A stretch of 64,000 nt of DNA from Caldilineae bacterium (GCA_020634625.1 JACKBJ010000020.1:1-64000); one strand, 5' to 3'. Shown: positions 8,527 through 17,905, numbered from the stretch's first letter. Numbers and translations are program-made. The notes: generated by a model from the letters alone, not told the origin.

Positions 8527-9591
8527 CTACTCGAAGCCGAGACGCTTGAGCTCGCCCGAGTCGCGGCGCCAACCCGCTCGGACGGCGACGAAGAGCTCGA
8601 GATGCACGCGGCAGTCCAACGCACGCTCCATCTCCAGGCGCGCCGCACGCCCGATCTGCTTGAGCATGCTGCCGCCACGGCCGATGACGATGCCCTTGTG
8701 GCCGGCGCGCTCGACGAAGATCTTGGCGGCCACCTCCAGCAATCCATCCTCACGCTGCGACCAGTCCTCGATGATGACTTCGATTCCGTGAGGCACTTCC
8801 TCGGACAGGTAGCGCAGCGCGGCCTCGCGAACCAGCTCCGCGACGAACATCCGATCGGTCTGGTCGGTGAGCTGGTCCTCCGGATAGAGCGGCGGCCCCT
8901 CGGGAAGCCGCAGCAGCAAGGCCTGCCATAGCGCCTCGAGATTGTGGCGCTTGGTGGCGATGGTCATGACCCAGTCGTCGGCCTCGGCCAGCGCCTGCCA
9001 GGCCTGGCTGTGCGACTCGATGTCCTCCGGGCGCAGCCGGTCGGCCTTGTTCAGGACCAGGATCGTCGGCCGGCCGGTCTGCCGCAGCAGCCTGCCGATC
9101 GCGGCGTCGGCCTCGTCCGGTCGGCGGGAGACGTCCACGATCCACAGCGCGACGTCGGCGCCGGCCAGGGCGGCGTTGGCCGACTTGACCATGGCGCGAC
9201 CGAGCGCATGGGCCGGGTCGTGCAGGCCGGGCGTATCCACGAAGACGACCTGCGCTTCCGGCTCGCTGCGAATGCCGAGGATCTGGCGACGGGTGGTCTG
9301 CGGCTTGGGCGACACGATGGCCACCTTCTCGCCGACGTAGGCGTTGAGCAGCGTGCTCTTGCCGACGTTCGGTCGCCCGACCAGGGCCACGAACCCGGCG
9401 CGATGGCGCCCTGGCGCCGCGTTCGGCGCCGGACGCCCGAAGAGCTTGGCCACCAAGTCCAGATCTTCCGGGAGCGGCTCGGGATCGGGCCGGAACGGCG
9501 CCTCCGTCACGTCCTGTGCGGCCTCGGACCGGTGCTCAGGCTCGGGCGCATCCGAGACCGGTGGCGGGTCGGCCTGGGGTTGCTCGATCAT
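8527..9591 (-). CDS. era: GTPase Era
   Basis: Era is an essential GTPase that binds the 3' end of 16S rRNA during 30S assembly. The G motifs are GRPNVGKST (72-80), DTPGLHD and NKAD. The C-terminal KH domain contains GHKGIVIGRGGSMLKQIG. The 354 residues include an unusual Pro/Glu-rich N-terminal extension of about 65 residues. The ATG at 9591 has AGGAG 12 bases upstream, and the promoter at 9707-9735 fits a leader of about 110 bases. It converges on ribF. Confidence 0.94.
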   Translation of the reverse strand: MIEQPQADPPPVSDAPEPEHRSEAAQDVTEAPFRPDPEPLPEDLDLVAKLFGRPAPNAAPGRHRAGFVALVGRPNVGKSTLLNAYVGEKVAIVSPKPQTTRRQILGIRSEPEAQVVFVDTPGLHDPAHALGRAMVKSANAALAGADVALWIVDVSRRPDEADAAIGRLLRQTGRPTILVLNKADRLRPEDIESHSQAWQALAEADDWVMTIATKRHNLEALWQALLLRLPEGPPLYPEDQLTDQTDRMFVAELVREAALRYLSEEVPHGIEVIIEDWSQREDGLLEVAAKIFVERAGHKGIVIGRGGSMLKQIGRAARLEMERALDCRVHLELFVAVRAGWRRDSGELKRLGFE

Positions 9592-9706
9592 GGCCTTGTC
9601 TGTCTCCTGGAGCGTGAGCTCGAGGCATGGGCTGGCGAGCGGACGGCGCGCCGGGCTCCGGGCCCTGGTCGGTGCGTAACGCCACCGTCCCAGGAACGTT
9701 CTCGAT

Positions 9707-9735
9707 AGCATAGAGCCGGGTCCGGCGCGGGTCAA
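9707..9735 (-). promoter_or_regulatory. Promoter of era
   Basis: Read on the minus strand: TTGACC (9735-9730), 17-base spacer, TATGCT (9712-9707). The predicted transcription start is near 9700. This is one of the best sigma-70 matches in the window. Confidence 0.78.
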
Positions 9736-9808
9736 CGATCACCGGGTGCCGGCGATCGCGTGTCCGGCGACCTTCGGGCCAGCACGCCCCAGAAGGCAGG
9801 ACCAGCGG

Positions 9809-11164
9809 ATGCGTCCCAGCGATCCATCGATGCCGTCCGGGCAGCCGGCACGGCGTCTCCCGACTCCCCGCCCCGGCGGCCCGTCCCGCCGTCACCGCGA
9901 GGGGCGTCTGCGCAGCCCTCGGCCGCGGGCCCGTTCCGGCGCGGGTCTGGTGCTCTCGGTCGCCGCCGCGCTGCTCTGCGCGGGCGCGACGGTCGTGCCC
10001 CTGCGCGCCGGCCCCGAGACCGATTGGCTCCCCGGTGATTATGTCGACTATGCGCCGGCGGGTCTTCCCGACTTCTCGCAGTGCCGCGGCGAGTGGAGCC
10101 AGCCGGGCCAACCGCCGCAGTGGACGCATGCGGGGCCGGTGGCGATGGCCGATCTGCTCTGGTGGCTCGACTCGCGCGCCGAGCCGGATCCTCGGCCGCC
10201 CGAGCAGGTTCACGACGGCCATGGCCTGGTGACCGCCTATCCCGTGTTCGGGCCGCCACGCGACGATCATGCCCAGGCCAACCTGGGACCGCTCGTGCTC
10301 GACCTGGCCGTGCGGTCGCGAACCAATGCCGAATCCGGGTCGACGTGGCGCGGTTCGTCCTGGGCCAACGCCGAGGTCGCCATGCGTCGCTACGTGGCCG
10401 ACCGCGGGCTGGCGAGCCGTTATCCGATCGAGTCGCGCATCGCGCCGGATCGGGATTGGCTGGCCGAGGGCGTGGCGAACCGGGCGGGTATCTTGCTCCT
10501 GCTCGGCGTCTGGGAGTCGCAGGCTCAGGGTTGGCGACGGGTGGGCGGCCACTACGCTGCGGTCGCGGGCATCGACGGGTCGGCGATCCTGCTCGCCGAC
10601 CCGCTGGCCGATCGTGCCGGGATCGGCGGCGAAGGGCGGCGCCGGCCCGAGGATCCGGGCTGGCACAGCTGTCGCGAAGCGCCGGCCGCGCACGACGACG
10701 CCGCCATCATCTCCCATGATCGGTATCCGATGCTCCCGGCCAGCGAGCTGCCGACCGGCGCGGTCCGGCTCGACGGCTACTTCGATGCCGAAAGCTACGG
10801 CGAGGCAGCGGCGTTCCGGTCCCTGAACGCGGCCGACTTCCTGGCCACGCTGCAAGGCACCTGGCAGCGCGGCACGGTGGTCATGGCCATCGACGCGGCG
10901 CTGGCCCTGATTCCGATCGACGGCCCTAGCCGGACGCCGACCCCGACCGTCCCCATCCCCAGCACGACGTCGACCTCCGAGGCGAGCAGGACGCCGTCCG
11001 CGACGGTCCCGCCGACGCGATCGCCTCAGCCGGAGGCCAGCGCCAGCCCGAGCGCGACGCCCGATCGCAGGCTCTCCCCGGAGCCCGGTGCGACCCGAAT
11101 GCCGGACGCGGCGCATCTCTACCTGCCCAGGCTGAGCCGATTCGTCGCCCCCTGGCTGTGGTAG
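9809..11164 (+). CDS. Exported C39-like peptidase family protein lacking the catalytic Cys
   Basis: The 451 residues begin with an Arg-rich segment and a hydrophobic stretch (SGAGLVLSVAAALLCAGATVV, 43-63), so the protein is exported or anchored. The core resembles Chloroflexota papain-like proteins annotated as C39 peptidases: WTHAGPVAMADLLWWLDS (105-122) aligns with the remembered family segment CGPVAAANSLWW, and GGHYAAVAGID (about 245-255) would carry the catalytic His. Here the Cys position is Ala108, so proteolysis is unlikely. A Ser/Thr/Pro linker (from about 372) leads to a C-terminal HLYLPRL motif. The start at 9809 follows AGGA at 9798. Function is unknown. Confidence 0.72.
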   Translation: MRPSDPSMPSGQPARRLPTPRPGGPSRRHREGRLRSPRPRARSGAGLVLSVAAALLCAGATVVPLRAGPETDWLPGDYVDYAPAGLPDFSQCRGEWSQPGQPPQWTHAGPVAMADLLWWLDSRAEPDPRPPEQVHDGHGLVTAYPVFGPPRDDHAQANLGPLVLDLAVRSRTNAESGSTWRGSSWANAEVAMRRYVADRGLASRYPIESRIAPDRDWLAEGVANRAGILLLLGVWESQAQGWRRVGGHYAAVAGIDGSAILLADPLADRAGIGGEGRRRPEDPGWHSCREAPAAHDDAAIISHDRYPMLPASELPTGAVRLDGYFDAESYGEAAAFRSLNAADFLATLQGTWQRGTVVMAIDAALALIPIDGPSRTPTPTVPIPSTTSTSEASRTPSATVPPTRSPQPEASASPSATPDRRLSPEPGATRMPDAAHLYLPRLSRFVAPWLW

Positions 11165-11167
11165 AAT
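11159..11167 (+). promoter_or_regulatory. Extended -10 element directly before the 11175 gene
   Basis: TGGTAGAAT: the TAGAAT hexamer (11162-11167) overlaps the stop codon of the preceding gene and ends 7 bases before the ATG at 11175. Transcription would start at or one base before the start codon, so the mRNA would be almost leaderless. No good -35 is visible. Confidence 0.45.
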
Positions 11168-11174
11168 CAGCCGC

Positions 11175-12443
11175 ATGCGAAAGAACGCGCCGGCGCTCGT
11201 GTCGATGATCGGGTTGTGGCTCGCACCGGTCATGCTGCTCCCGGGACCGGCGTCGGCACGGTCCGCGGCCAGCCTTCGCGTCGAACACGACAGGCTCGCG
11301 TATCGCTTCGCCGAGAGCCTCGAGTTCGAGCTGGCGGCGAGCGCGGACCAGTCGATCGACGACATCATCCTGCGCTACACGATCGGTAGCGAGGCGCCGC
11401 GGAACCGTCGCATCCCCGAGTTCGAGCCCGGAAAGCGCGTCGTCGCGCGGCACCAGGAGGATCTGGTGCGCGGACAGATCCCGCCGGCCTCCGAGATTCG
11501 CTGGTGGTGGAGCCTGGAGCTGGCCGACGGCAGCCAGGTCGAGACCGAACCCCAGAGCCTGAACTACCTGGACCAGCGCTTCGACTGGGAGCTGCTGGAT
11601 GCCCCCGACCTGAGGGTCTGGTGGTACGACGCCGACCCTGACTTCGCGCGCTCGGTCCAGGCCAGCGCGCGCGAGGCCCTGGCCCGCCTGCAGGCGCTCT
11701 ACGGCAGCGAGCCGGGACGCCGCATCGACATCGTGACCTTCCAGTCGCAGGCCGACCTCAGGCCGGCACTGATCGATCGCGGCGACACCTACGAGTCCCG
11801 GCTGGCCACCCTGGGTGCTCGGGTCGCCGACGACATCCTGGTGCTCGACGCGGGCACGCGCAGCGACGAGCGCGAGGAGGTCCTGGCGCACGAGCTGAGC
11901 CACATCGTGCTCAACCTGCACCTCGAGGAGCCGTACATCGACGCGCCGCTATGGCTCGACGAGGGCCTGGCGATGTACGTCGAGGGGCCGCTCGACGCGG
12001 AGGAGCGCGCGGGCCTCGAATCCGCCATCCGGAACGACAGCCTGATGTCGGTGCGCTCGCTGACCTCGTTCCCCGGCGATGCCTCGCTGGTCATCCTGGC
12101 CTATGCCGAGAGTCAGGACCTGATCAGCTTTCTGATCGAGAGCCATGGACGGGAGGCGCTGCGCGAGCTGCTCGACGGCATCGGATCGGGCGAGGAGACG
12201 CCGGACGAAGCTTTGGAGCGCGTCTACGGCTACGATCAGCTCGCGCTGTACCAGGCCTATCGTGCGGCCCGCGGGCTACCCCCCGCGCTGGCACCCAAGG
12301 CCGATGCCGCCACCACGCGACGTGGCCCGGCCCTCGAGGATCGAGGGGATCGCTCGGCGCTGCCCCTGCCCTGCAGTGGCGCGGGCCTGCTGCTGATCGG
12401 CACGCTGGCGCTCGCGATCCGGCATTGGTTATTGATAGATTAG
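11175..12443 (+). CDS. Exported zinc metalloprotease, peptidase MA-like
   Basis: The 422-residue protein has a signal peptide (ALVSMIGLWLAPVMLLPGPASA) and a C-terminal membrane span (GAGLLLIGTLALAI). The zinc site is HELSH (239-243) with the downstream LWLDEGLAMY glutamate, the pattern of gluzincin peptidase-MA-like proteins frequent in Chloroflexota. The N-terminal 130 residues look like a beta-sandwich. It would act outside the membrane on unknown substrates. The gene starts 10 bases after the preceding stop. An SD is not seen, in line with the proposed leaderless start. Confidence 0.8.
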   Translation: MRKNAPALVSMIGLWLAPVMLLPGPASARSAASLRVEHDRLAYRFAESLEFELAASADQSIDDIILRYTIGSEAPRNRRIPEFEPGKRVVARHQEDLVRGQIPPASEIRWWWSLELADGSQVETEPQSLNYLDQRFDWELLDAPDLRVWWYDADPDFARSVQASAREALARLQALYGSEPGRRIDIVTFQSQADLRPALIDRGDTYESRLATLGARVADDILVLDAGTRSDEREEVLAHELSHIVLNLHLEEPYIDAPLWLDEGLAMYVEGPLDAEERAGLESAIRNDSLMSVRSLTSFPGDASLVILAYAESQDLISFLIESHGREALRELLDGIGSGEETPDEALERVYGYDQLALYQAYRAARGLPPALAPKADAATTRRGPALEDRGDRSALPLPCSGAGLLLIGTLALAIRHWLLID

Positions 12444-12460
12444 GTGGCCCGATCTACAAT
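12432..12460 (+). promoter_or_regulatory. Promoter of the 12550 gene
   Basis: TTGATA (12432-12437), 17-base spacer, TACAAT (12455-12460). The predicted start is near 12467. It overlaps the 3' end of the metalloprotease gene and decides the start of the next one: an in-frame ATG at 12463 lies upstream of the transcript start. Confidence 0.8.
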
Positions 12461-12549
12461 GGGTGGATCGACTCACACGCCTCGCGGCGCTTCGCGACGC
12501 GGTCGCCGTTCGACCCGCGTTGCTGCGGCCTAGCCTGGAGCACAGATCC

Positions 12550-13866
12550 GTGAACCGACCGACTCACCGGCCTCTCCCGACTCCACCGCGGTGGAAGCTG
12601 TCCATACTCTGCCTGGCTTCGGGGCTCGTCGCATTCGCCGCTGGGAGCCGGGCGGTGAGCTCGGCGAGCACGCGCACGATGGCGCCCGCGGCGGTGGCGG
12701 CGGCGCTCGAGCTCCCCGTACCGTCGCCGTCGGCGGACCGGGTGCTTGCCCTGCTCCAGGCCACTCCGGCAGGTGGCCCGATCGGCGACGAAGGGCTCCA
12801 GCAGCAGCGGGCGCGCCTGGCGCTCGATGACTTCGAGCGCAGCGACTGGCCGGCCGGCACGCCGCTCGACGCCAGGCTGGCCTGGATTCCGAGCAGCCTG
12901 ACCGATCTGATCGGCGGCCCCTTCGGCTATCACTGGGCGCTCAGCGATTGCCAGGTCGGCGGTGGCTCGAGCTCGCTCTGTGCGGTATGCGGCGGTACGG
13001 GCGGCGACCAGCTCGCCTGCGGCGATGCCTACCCGGACCGGGTGGCCAGCTCGGTCCTGCTGCGTCTCGATCTGGCCGCCTGGCGCGAGATGGATCAGCT
13101 CGACCTCGTAATGGATGTCTGGGCGGACGCAGAGCCACACGAGGGCATGATCCTCAACTACCTCGACTACGCCCCGGACGGCAGCCTGATCGCGCGCCAC
13201 CCCGTCCTGTCGACCACGGGCACGCTCCGCGACTGGGCGCGCGACCAGCGTCTCGACCTGCTCGAGCTGCGCGACGAGCTCGATCCGACCTGGAGTCGCA
13301 GCCTGGCCGGACAGATCGCCCTGTTCGAGCTCCTGTTCGTCAGCAGCGAAGATGGCGGCAATGGCGAAGGCATCTTCGTCGACAACCTGGCCATCGAGCT
13401 CCAGCCGCGGACGGTGGTCGTGACGCCGGAGCCCTCGCCGACCGCGACGGCATCGCCCAGCCCGATCGCATCGCCCAGCCCGGTCCCGAGCGCGACGCCG
13501 ATCGCGTCGCCCACCCCGAGCAACGCGACGGTCTACTGCCCACCCGGTTCGGACTGCAGTCGCCTCCGGGTCGAGGCCTTCGTCGATCTGCGCTGCGATG
13601 GTCGCTATCAGGCGGGACTCGACCGATGGGTCGATGGACAGCGGGTGGACGTCGACGTTGCCGGCATCCAGCTCGGCACCACGCTCAGCCGAAACGGCAG
13701 CGCCTACTTCCTCCTGCCCACCAGCAGCGGCATCACGGTTCGGTTCGAGGTTCCGGCCGGCTACCGGATGTGCGGCAACTCGCCCAATCCGCGCATCTTG
13801 GGCCCGGCCGACTTCGGTCGCTTCGGCAACAAGCAGATCGACTTTCGCATCGTACGCCAGCGCTGA
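12550..13866 (+). CDS. Exported protein with SdrD-B-like domain
   Basis: No enzyme family is recognised. After a signal-like segment (LSILCLASGLVAFAAGSRAV) comes a roughly 240-residue beta-rich domain (DDFERSDWPAG ... FVDNLAIEL) of the jelly-roll type often seen next to 'immune inhibitor' peptidase domains. It contains a cysteine cluster (CQVGGGSSSLCAVCGG). A Pro/Ser/Thr linker (about 295-325) joins it to a C-terminal module (VEAFVDLRCDGRYQAG ... PAGYRMCG) resembling the SdrD B-type repeat of surface adhesins. GTG at 12550 has GGAG 9 bases upstream and fits the promoter at 12432-12460. Confidence 0.6.
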   Translation: MNRPTHRPLPTPPRWKLSILCLASGLVAFAAGSRAVSSASTRTMAPAAVAAALELPVPSPSADRVLALLQATPAGGPIGDEGLQQQRARLALDDFERSDWPAGTPLDARLAWIPSSLTDLIGGPFGYHWALSDCQVGGGSSSLCAVCGGTGGDQLACGDAYPDRVASSVLLRLDLAAWREMDQLDLVMDVWADAEPHEGMILNYLDYAPDGSLIARHPVLSTTGTLRDWARDQRLDLLELRDELDPTWSRSLAGQIALFELLFVSSEDGGNGEGIFVDNLAIELQPRTVVVTPEPSPTATASPSPIASPSPVPSATPIASPTPSNATVYCPPGSDCSRLRVEAFVDLRCDGRYQAGLDRWVDGQRVDVDVAGIQLGTTLSRNGSAYFLLPTSSGITVRFEVPAGYRMCGNSPNPRILGPADFGRFGNKQIDFRIVRQR

Positions 13867-13988
13867 CCTTCACCCGACGGGCCGGCCGCCACGGATGGCC
13901 GGGAACGCGATGGCGACCCCGGCACTTGATGGCGCCGCCCTCCGATCCAATGCGGTCGGGTCGCGCAGCGAAGGCACAGACGATTGGC

Positions 13989-14930
13989 TCAGTTGCTCTC
14001 GTCGCCAAGCAGGCGCAGGTAGCTGTCGTAGCGACGCGAGTCGATCTCGCCGCGCTCCAGCGCCTCCTTGACGGCACAGCCCGGCTCGTGGACATGGGTG
14101 CAGTCGTAGAAGCGGCAGGTGTTGATGAACGGGCGGAACTCGATGAAGGCCCACTCCAGCTCGCCGGGATCCACCTGCCAGACAGCCAGCTCGCGCAGGC
14201 CGGGCGTGTCCGCCACGAGCCCGCCGGAGCGCAGCCGGTGGAGCTCGCCGACGCGGGTGGTATGGCGCCCCTTCTGGACCGCCTGGCTGATCTCTGCCAC
14301 CCGGATGTCCAGCCCGGGCTCGACGGCGTTGAGCAGGCTCGACTTTCCGACGCCGCTCGGGCCGACCACGGCGCTGACGCAGCCGGACAGGGCGTCGCGC
14401 AGGGCATCGATGCCTTCACCGCTACGGGTGGAGGCCAGGATGACCCGATAGCCTGCGCGGCGGTAGGTCTCGATCTCGTGGGTCACTTCCGCCGACAGGC
14501 CCAGGTCGACCTTGTTGATCACGATCAGGCTGTCGATCGCATCGATCGCCGCCAACGCGAGGAAGCGGTCGAGCATCCCAAAGTGAGGATCGGGCGACCG
14601 CGCGGCGAAGACCGGCACGAGCTGATCGACGTTGGCGACCACCACGTCCTGTGCCCAGACACCCTTCGGACCGGGTGCCCGTCGCATCAGCGCCGACTCG
14701 CGAGGAAGGACGTCGTCGATCACCGCATCGACCTTGCCCGACTCGCCTTCGGGCAGCTCGAGGCGCCGTAGCAGGACGCGATCGCCCAAGGCGATCAGGC
14801 CTTCGCTGCGCCGTTCCTTCTTGAAGCGGCCGCGCAGCACCGCCGTGTGGGTGCCATGCTCGCTCTCGACAATGTAGAAGCCACTCTGGGCGCGGATGAC
14901 TCGGCCTTCGAAGGCCTCGGACTCAGTCAA
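13989..14930 (-). CDS. rsgA: Ribosome small subunit-dependent GTPase RsgA
   Basis: RsgA is a circularly permuted GTPase that checks late 30S maturation. The permuted order is visible: INKVD (G4, about 138-142), then GPSGVGKSS (G1, 190-198), then DTPG (G3, 241-244). The zinc site is C272, C277, H279 and C285. The N-terminal OB-fold is present and the length (313) is normal. Start is TTG at 14930 with GGGAG 5 bases upstream. Confidence 0.94.
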   Translation of the reverse strand: MTESEAFEGRVIRAQSGFYIVESEHGTHTAVLRGRFKKERRSEGLIALGDRVLLRRLELPEGESGKVDAVIDDVLPRESALMRRAPGPKGVWAQDVVVANVDQLVPVFAARSPDPHFGMLDRFLALAAIDAIDSLIVINKVDLGLSAEVTHEIETYRRAGYRVILASTRSGEGIDALRDALSGCVSAVVGPSGVGKSSLLNAVEPGLDIRVAEISQAVQKGRHTTRVGELHRLRSGGLVADTPGLRELAVWQVDPGELEWAFIEFRPFINTCRFYDCTHVHEPGCAVKEALERGEIDSRRYDSYLRLLGDESN

Positions 14931-15066
14931 GCATGCTCCCTTCTTGCGTCAGGGCCGGGCGCGCGTCGCCAGGACGAGGCCGGACTGGCGCAGGGTCGAA
15001 CCATCGCGGGCCAATCCGAGGTAGCATACCACCTTCGGCGCCACGATTCGAGGTGGAACGACAGCA

Positions 15067-15075
15067 TGCTATCCT
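15067..15075 (+). promoter_or_regulatory. Extended -10 element directly before queA
   Basis: TGCTATCCT. The TATCCT hexamer (15070-15075) ends 7 bases before the queA ATG at 15083, so transcription should start within one base of the start codon. The -35 region (TTCGAG at 15047) is poor. The same nonamer precedes the gene starting at 17861. Confidence 0.5.
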
Positions 15076-15082
15076 CCGCGCC

Positions 15083-16126
15083 ATGCGAACCGACGCCTTC
15101 GACTATCACTTGCCGCCCGAACGCATCGCCCAGCACCCGATCGAGCCCCGCGACAGCGCTCGATTGATGTTGCTGCAGCGTCGCAGCGAGCAGATCCGCC
15201 ATGCGGTGTTTCGTGACCTTCCCTCGCTGCTCGCGCCGGGTGACCTGCTGGTGGCCAACGACAGTCGGGTCATGCCGGCCCGCATCCGGGGCCGCAAGCT
15301 GGACGGAGGCGGGCGCGTCGAGGCCTTGCTTCTGCGTCCGGAGGCCAGCCCCCTGGAGTGGCGCTGTCTGGTCCGCGGCCGGCTGCGTGTCGGCAACCGG
15401 CTGCGCTTCGGCGGCGAGGCCGATGCTGCGGTCGAGGCGCGCGTCCTCGAGCTCATGCCCTCCGGCGAGCGCCGCCTGCGTTTCGACCGAGCGCCCGACG
15501 GCTGGCTGGGTGCGCTGGGCGAAGTGCCGCTGCCGCCCTATATCCACGCCCAGCTCGATGACCCCGAGCGCTACCAGACGATCTATGCCCGCGTGGCCGG
15601 CTCCGCGGCGGCACCGACCGCTGGCCTGCACTTCACGCCCGAGCTGGTCGAGACCCTGACTCGGCGAGGTCTGGGCTGGGCCTCGGTCACGCTGCATATC
15701 GGACTGGACACGTTCCGCCCGGTGGAGTCCGAGACGGTCGAAGACCATCGGATCCATCGCGAGTGGCTCGAGGTACCGGAGCCGACCGCCGCGGCCGTCG
15801 CGAAGACACGCGCCGAGGGCGGACGCGTGATCGCGGTGGGCACGACCAGCGTCCGAGCGCTCGAAACCGCCGCACGCTGGGCCCTCGCTGCCGAGGATCC
15901 GGCGCCCGTCCGGGCCGGCGCTGGCTGGAGCGAGCTCTTCCTGCGTCCCGGCTCGCGCATCCACGCCGTGGACGGGCTGATCACCAACTTTCACCTGCCC
16001 CGATCGTCGCTGCTGATGCTGGTCGCGGCCTTCGCCGACAAGGCGCTGGTCGATCGCGCCTATCGCGAAGCGATCGCCGAGCACTATCGCTTCTACAGCT
16101 TCGGCGACGCGATGCTCATCCTGTGA
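15083..16126 (+). CDS. queA: S-adenosylmethionine:tRNA ribosyltransferase-isomerase
   Basis: QueA transfers the ribosyl part of SAM to 7-aminomethyl-7-deazaguanine in tRNA to give epoxyqueuosine. The 347 residues show the family start DAFDYHLPPERIAQHP, the segments LVANDSRVMPARIRG and APTAGLHFTPEL, and the C-terminal GLITNFHLPRSSLLMLVAAF. The ATG at 15083 is chosen on conservation; the frame is open 150 bases upstream. No SD is visible, consistent with a leaderless mRNA. It overlaps the convergent glycosidase-like gene by 11 bases. Confidence 0.95.
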   Translation: MRTDAFDYHLPPERIAQHPIEPRDSARLMLLQRRSEQIRHAVFRDLPSLLAPGDLLVANDSRVMPARIRGRKLDGGGRVEALLLRPEASPLEWRCLVRGRLRVGNRLRFGGEADAAVEARVLELMPSGERRLRFDRAPDGWLGALGEVPLPPYIHAQLDDPERYQTIYARVAGSAAAPTAGLHFTPELVETLTRRGLGWASVTLHIGLDTFRPVESETVEDHRIHREWLEVPEPTAAAVAKTRAEGGRVIAVGTTSVRALETAARWALAAEDPAPVRAGAGWSELFLRPGSRIHAVDGLITNFHLPRSSLLMLVAAFADKALVDRAYREAIAEHYRFYSFGDAMLIL

Positions 16127-17861
16127 TCCAGGCCGCGCCGGCGTCGAGATCCTCGGGATCCAAGCGCCGGACGATGGCCCGGGCATCCACGAAAGCCAGC
16201 AGCAGCAACCCGACCGAAAGGCCACCGAGGGTCAGGAGCCAGGGCCGACGTGGATCGGCCGTCGGATCGGTGCTGACCCGGAATCCGTCGATCGCGACGC
16301 TTCCGCCGGCCGCGCCAACCTCGAGCTCCAGCTCGTGCGGTCCTGGCGCGAGCGCCGACTCGAGGACGAGCCAGTCCCAGCCATCCGGCCCCTGGAGCAC
16401 GCTCGACTCGAAGTCCTCGGATCCGTCCAGCCGCCAGCGCAGCGTCCCGGCGCCGATGCCGCGCCGAACGCGGAGGGCGATCCCGGTGCCCCGAAACGCG
16501 AAGCTCAGGCTGGCGCCGGCCACGTCCGACTCGATGTAGCGGGCATCGAGGGCGGTTCGCGGCTCGCCCAGGAATGCCGTGCGGCAGCCTCGCCTGCGTG
16601 CGTCCGCCGTCCCGTCCCAACGCCAGGCCCAGTCGGTCAAGCGACCCAGACGGACCGGGGGGGCGCGCTCGGCCCAGTCTCCGGCGGCGGCCACCGCCGG
16701 ATCGGCGGCGGCCTCGCGTACCGCTTCGAAGAGCCGGCGTCGGTTGAAGCCCTCGTCGAGCATCTGGAAGTGGTAGACGGCGTCGTCCGGGCTCTGGCAA
16801 CAGTGACGGAAATACCAGATGCTGAACACGCCGGCCCAAGGCCACTGGCTCTGGGCGAAGCGAACGCCTTCGACCGTCCACGCGGCCTGCTTGAGCTCTC
16901 CAACGCTGCGCCAGATCGAGTCGAGGCCCGGCGGTGCCGCGTTCCATCCGTACTCGTTGGCCCAGACGGCCTTGCAGCCGTCGCCTTCGTCCTCCATGAT
17001 CGCTCGCTGCAGCTCGGCGCGACGGAAGTTGAGTCGCTCTGGGGCTGGCGGATCGTCCGGCGCCTGATCCAAGCCGAAAGCGTTCACGCTCAGGATGTCG
17101 AAGTGCTCGGCCGCGCCGGCCTGGTAGAGACCGCGCAGGTAGTCCAGGTCGCTCATGTTGCCGACCAGGTCGACGGTCTCGTTGTTGATGGCCAGCGGTG
17201 CGCTGAGGATCACCACGTCGGGATCGGCATCGCGCGCCGCATCGGCCGCCGCCTCGAGCAGGGCGGCGTACTCGGCAGGATCCACCGGATGACGTGGGTT
17301 CAACCCCCATTCGCTGACCAGGTTGGGCTCGTTCCAGATCTGGTAGAAGCGGACGCGCCCCTTGAAGTGCGTCACGGTTGCGCGCACGAACTCGGCGTAG
17401 AGCTCGGGCGATGCCGGCGGCGTGTTGTTGGGCGGGCCGACCTTCTCGGCCGGCACCCAGTCGGCGGACGGCACCCAGGCCGCGGGGAAGTCGAGCCGCG
17501 CAATGACCTCGATGTCGTGCGAGACGAACAGGTCGACGATCCGGTCGAACTTCGACCAGTTGTACTCACCCGGCTCGGGCTGGATCTCGTACCAGGGGAA
17601 GTGCTGCTTCGCCCAGCGGATGCCGGCGGCCTGGGCCTCCTCCACCGTCTTGCGCTGGTCCCACTCGTCGACCTCGAGGTGCAGGAAGAAGTTGGCCCCC
17701 CAGGGGGGTACGTCGGTCAAGGGAATGCTGTGCGCCGCCCGCTGTCCGGCCGGGCCAGCCGGCCCCGACAGACGCACGAAGACCCAAGCGAGGGCCGCGA
17801 GCGAAACCAGCAGGGCCAACAACGTCAGGCGCAGACGCCGCAGCCGGGGAGGGGGAACCAT
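16116..17861 (-). CDS. Membrane-anchored glycoside hydrolase-like protein (clan GH-A type)
   Basis: An N-terminal span (LLALLVSLAALAWVFVRL) is followed by a TIM-barrel-like region of about 350 residues. YQIWNEPN (acid/base Glu178) and WANEYGW (nucleophile candidate Glu303) are the two clan GH-A glutamates, closest in pattern to families 5 and 39. A C-terminal beta-sandwich (about 420-535) and a second span (LLTLGGLSVGLLLLAF) end the 581-residue protein, so the catalytic part faces outside between two anchors. The sugar substrate is unknown. The ATG at 17861 is preferred over GTG at 17879 because the -10 at 17870-17878 lies between them. Confidence 0.7.
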   Translation of the reverse strand: MVPPPRLRRLRLTLLALLVSLAALAWVFVRLSGPAGPAGQRAAHSIPLTDVPPWGANFFLHLEVDEWDQRKTVEEAQAAGIRWAKQHFPWYEIQPEPGEYNWSKFDRIVDLFVSHDIEVIARLDFPAAWVPSADWVPAEKVGPPNNTPPASPELYAEFVRATVTHFKGRVRFYQIWNEPNLVSEWGLNPRHPVDPAEYAALLEAAADAARDADPDVVILSAPLAINNETVDLVGNMSDLDYLRGLYQAGAAEHFDILSVNAFGLDQAPDDPPAPERLNFRRAELQRAIMEDEGDGCKAVWANEYGWNAAPPGLDSIWRSVGELKQAAWTVEGVRFAQSQWPWAGVFSIWYFRHCCQSPDDAVYHFQMLDEGFNRRRLFEAVREAAADPAVAAAGDWAERAPPVRLGRLTDWAWRWDGTADARRRGCRTAFLGEPRTALDARYIESDVAGASLSFAFRGTGIALRVRRGIGAGTLRWRLDGSEDFESSVLQGPDGWDWLVLESALAPGPHELELEVGAAGGSVAIDGFRVSTDPTADPRRPWLLTLGGLSVGLLLLAFVDARAIVRRLDPEDLDAGAAWITG

Positions 17862-17869
17862 GATCGGCA

Positions 17870-17878
17870 AGGATAGCA
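17870..17878 (-). promoter_or_regulatory. Extended -10 element directly before the glycosidase-like gene
   Basis: On the minus strand TGCTATCCT, with the hexamer ending 8 bases before the ATG at 17861. This is the same nonamer and nearly the same spacing as at queA. A start 1-2 bases before the ATG is predicted. No -35 is recognisable. Confidence 0.45.
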
Positions 17879-17905
17879 CAGGCCCGGAGTTGCCCGGCCG
17901 AAAGG

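Noticed and set aside
12463..12549. ATG at 12463 as start of the SdrD-like gene
   Set aside because: It lies only 3 bases after the -10 TACAAT, before the expected transcript start, and has no SD; GTG 12550 has both.
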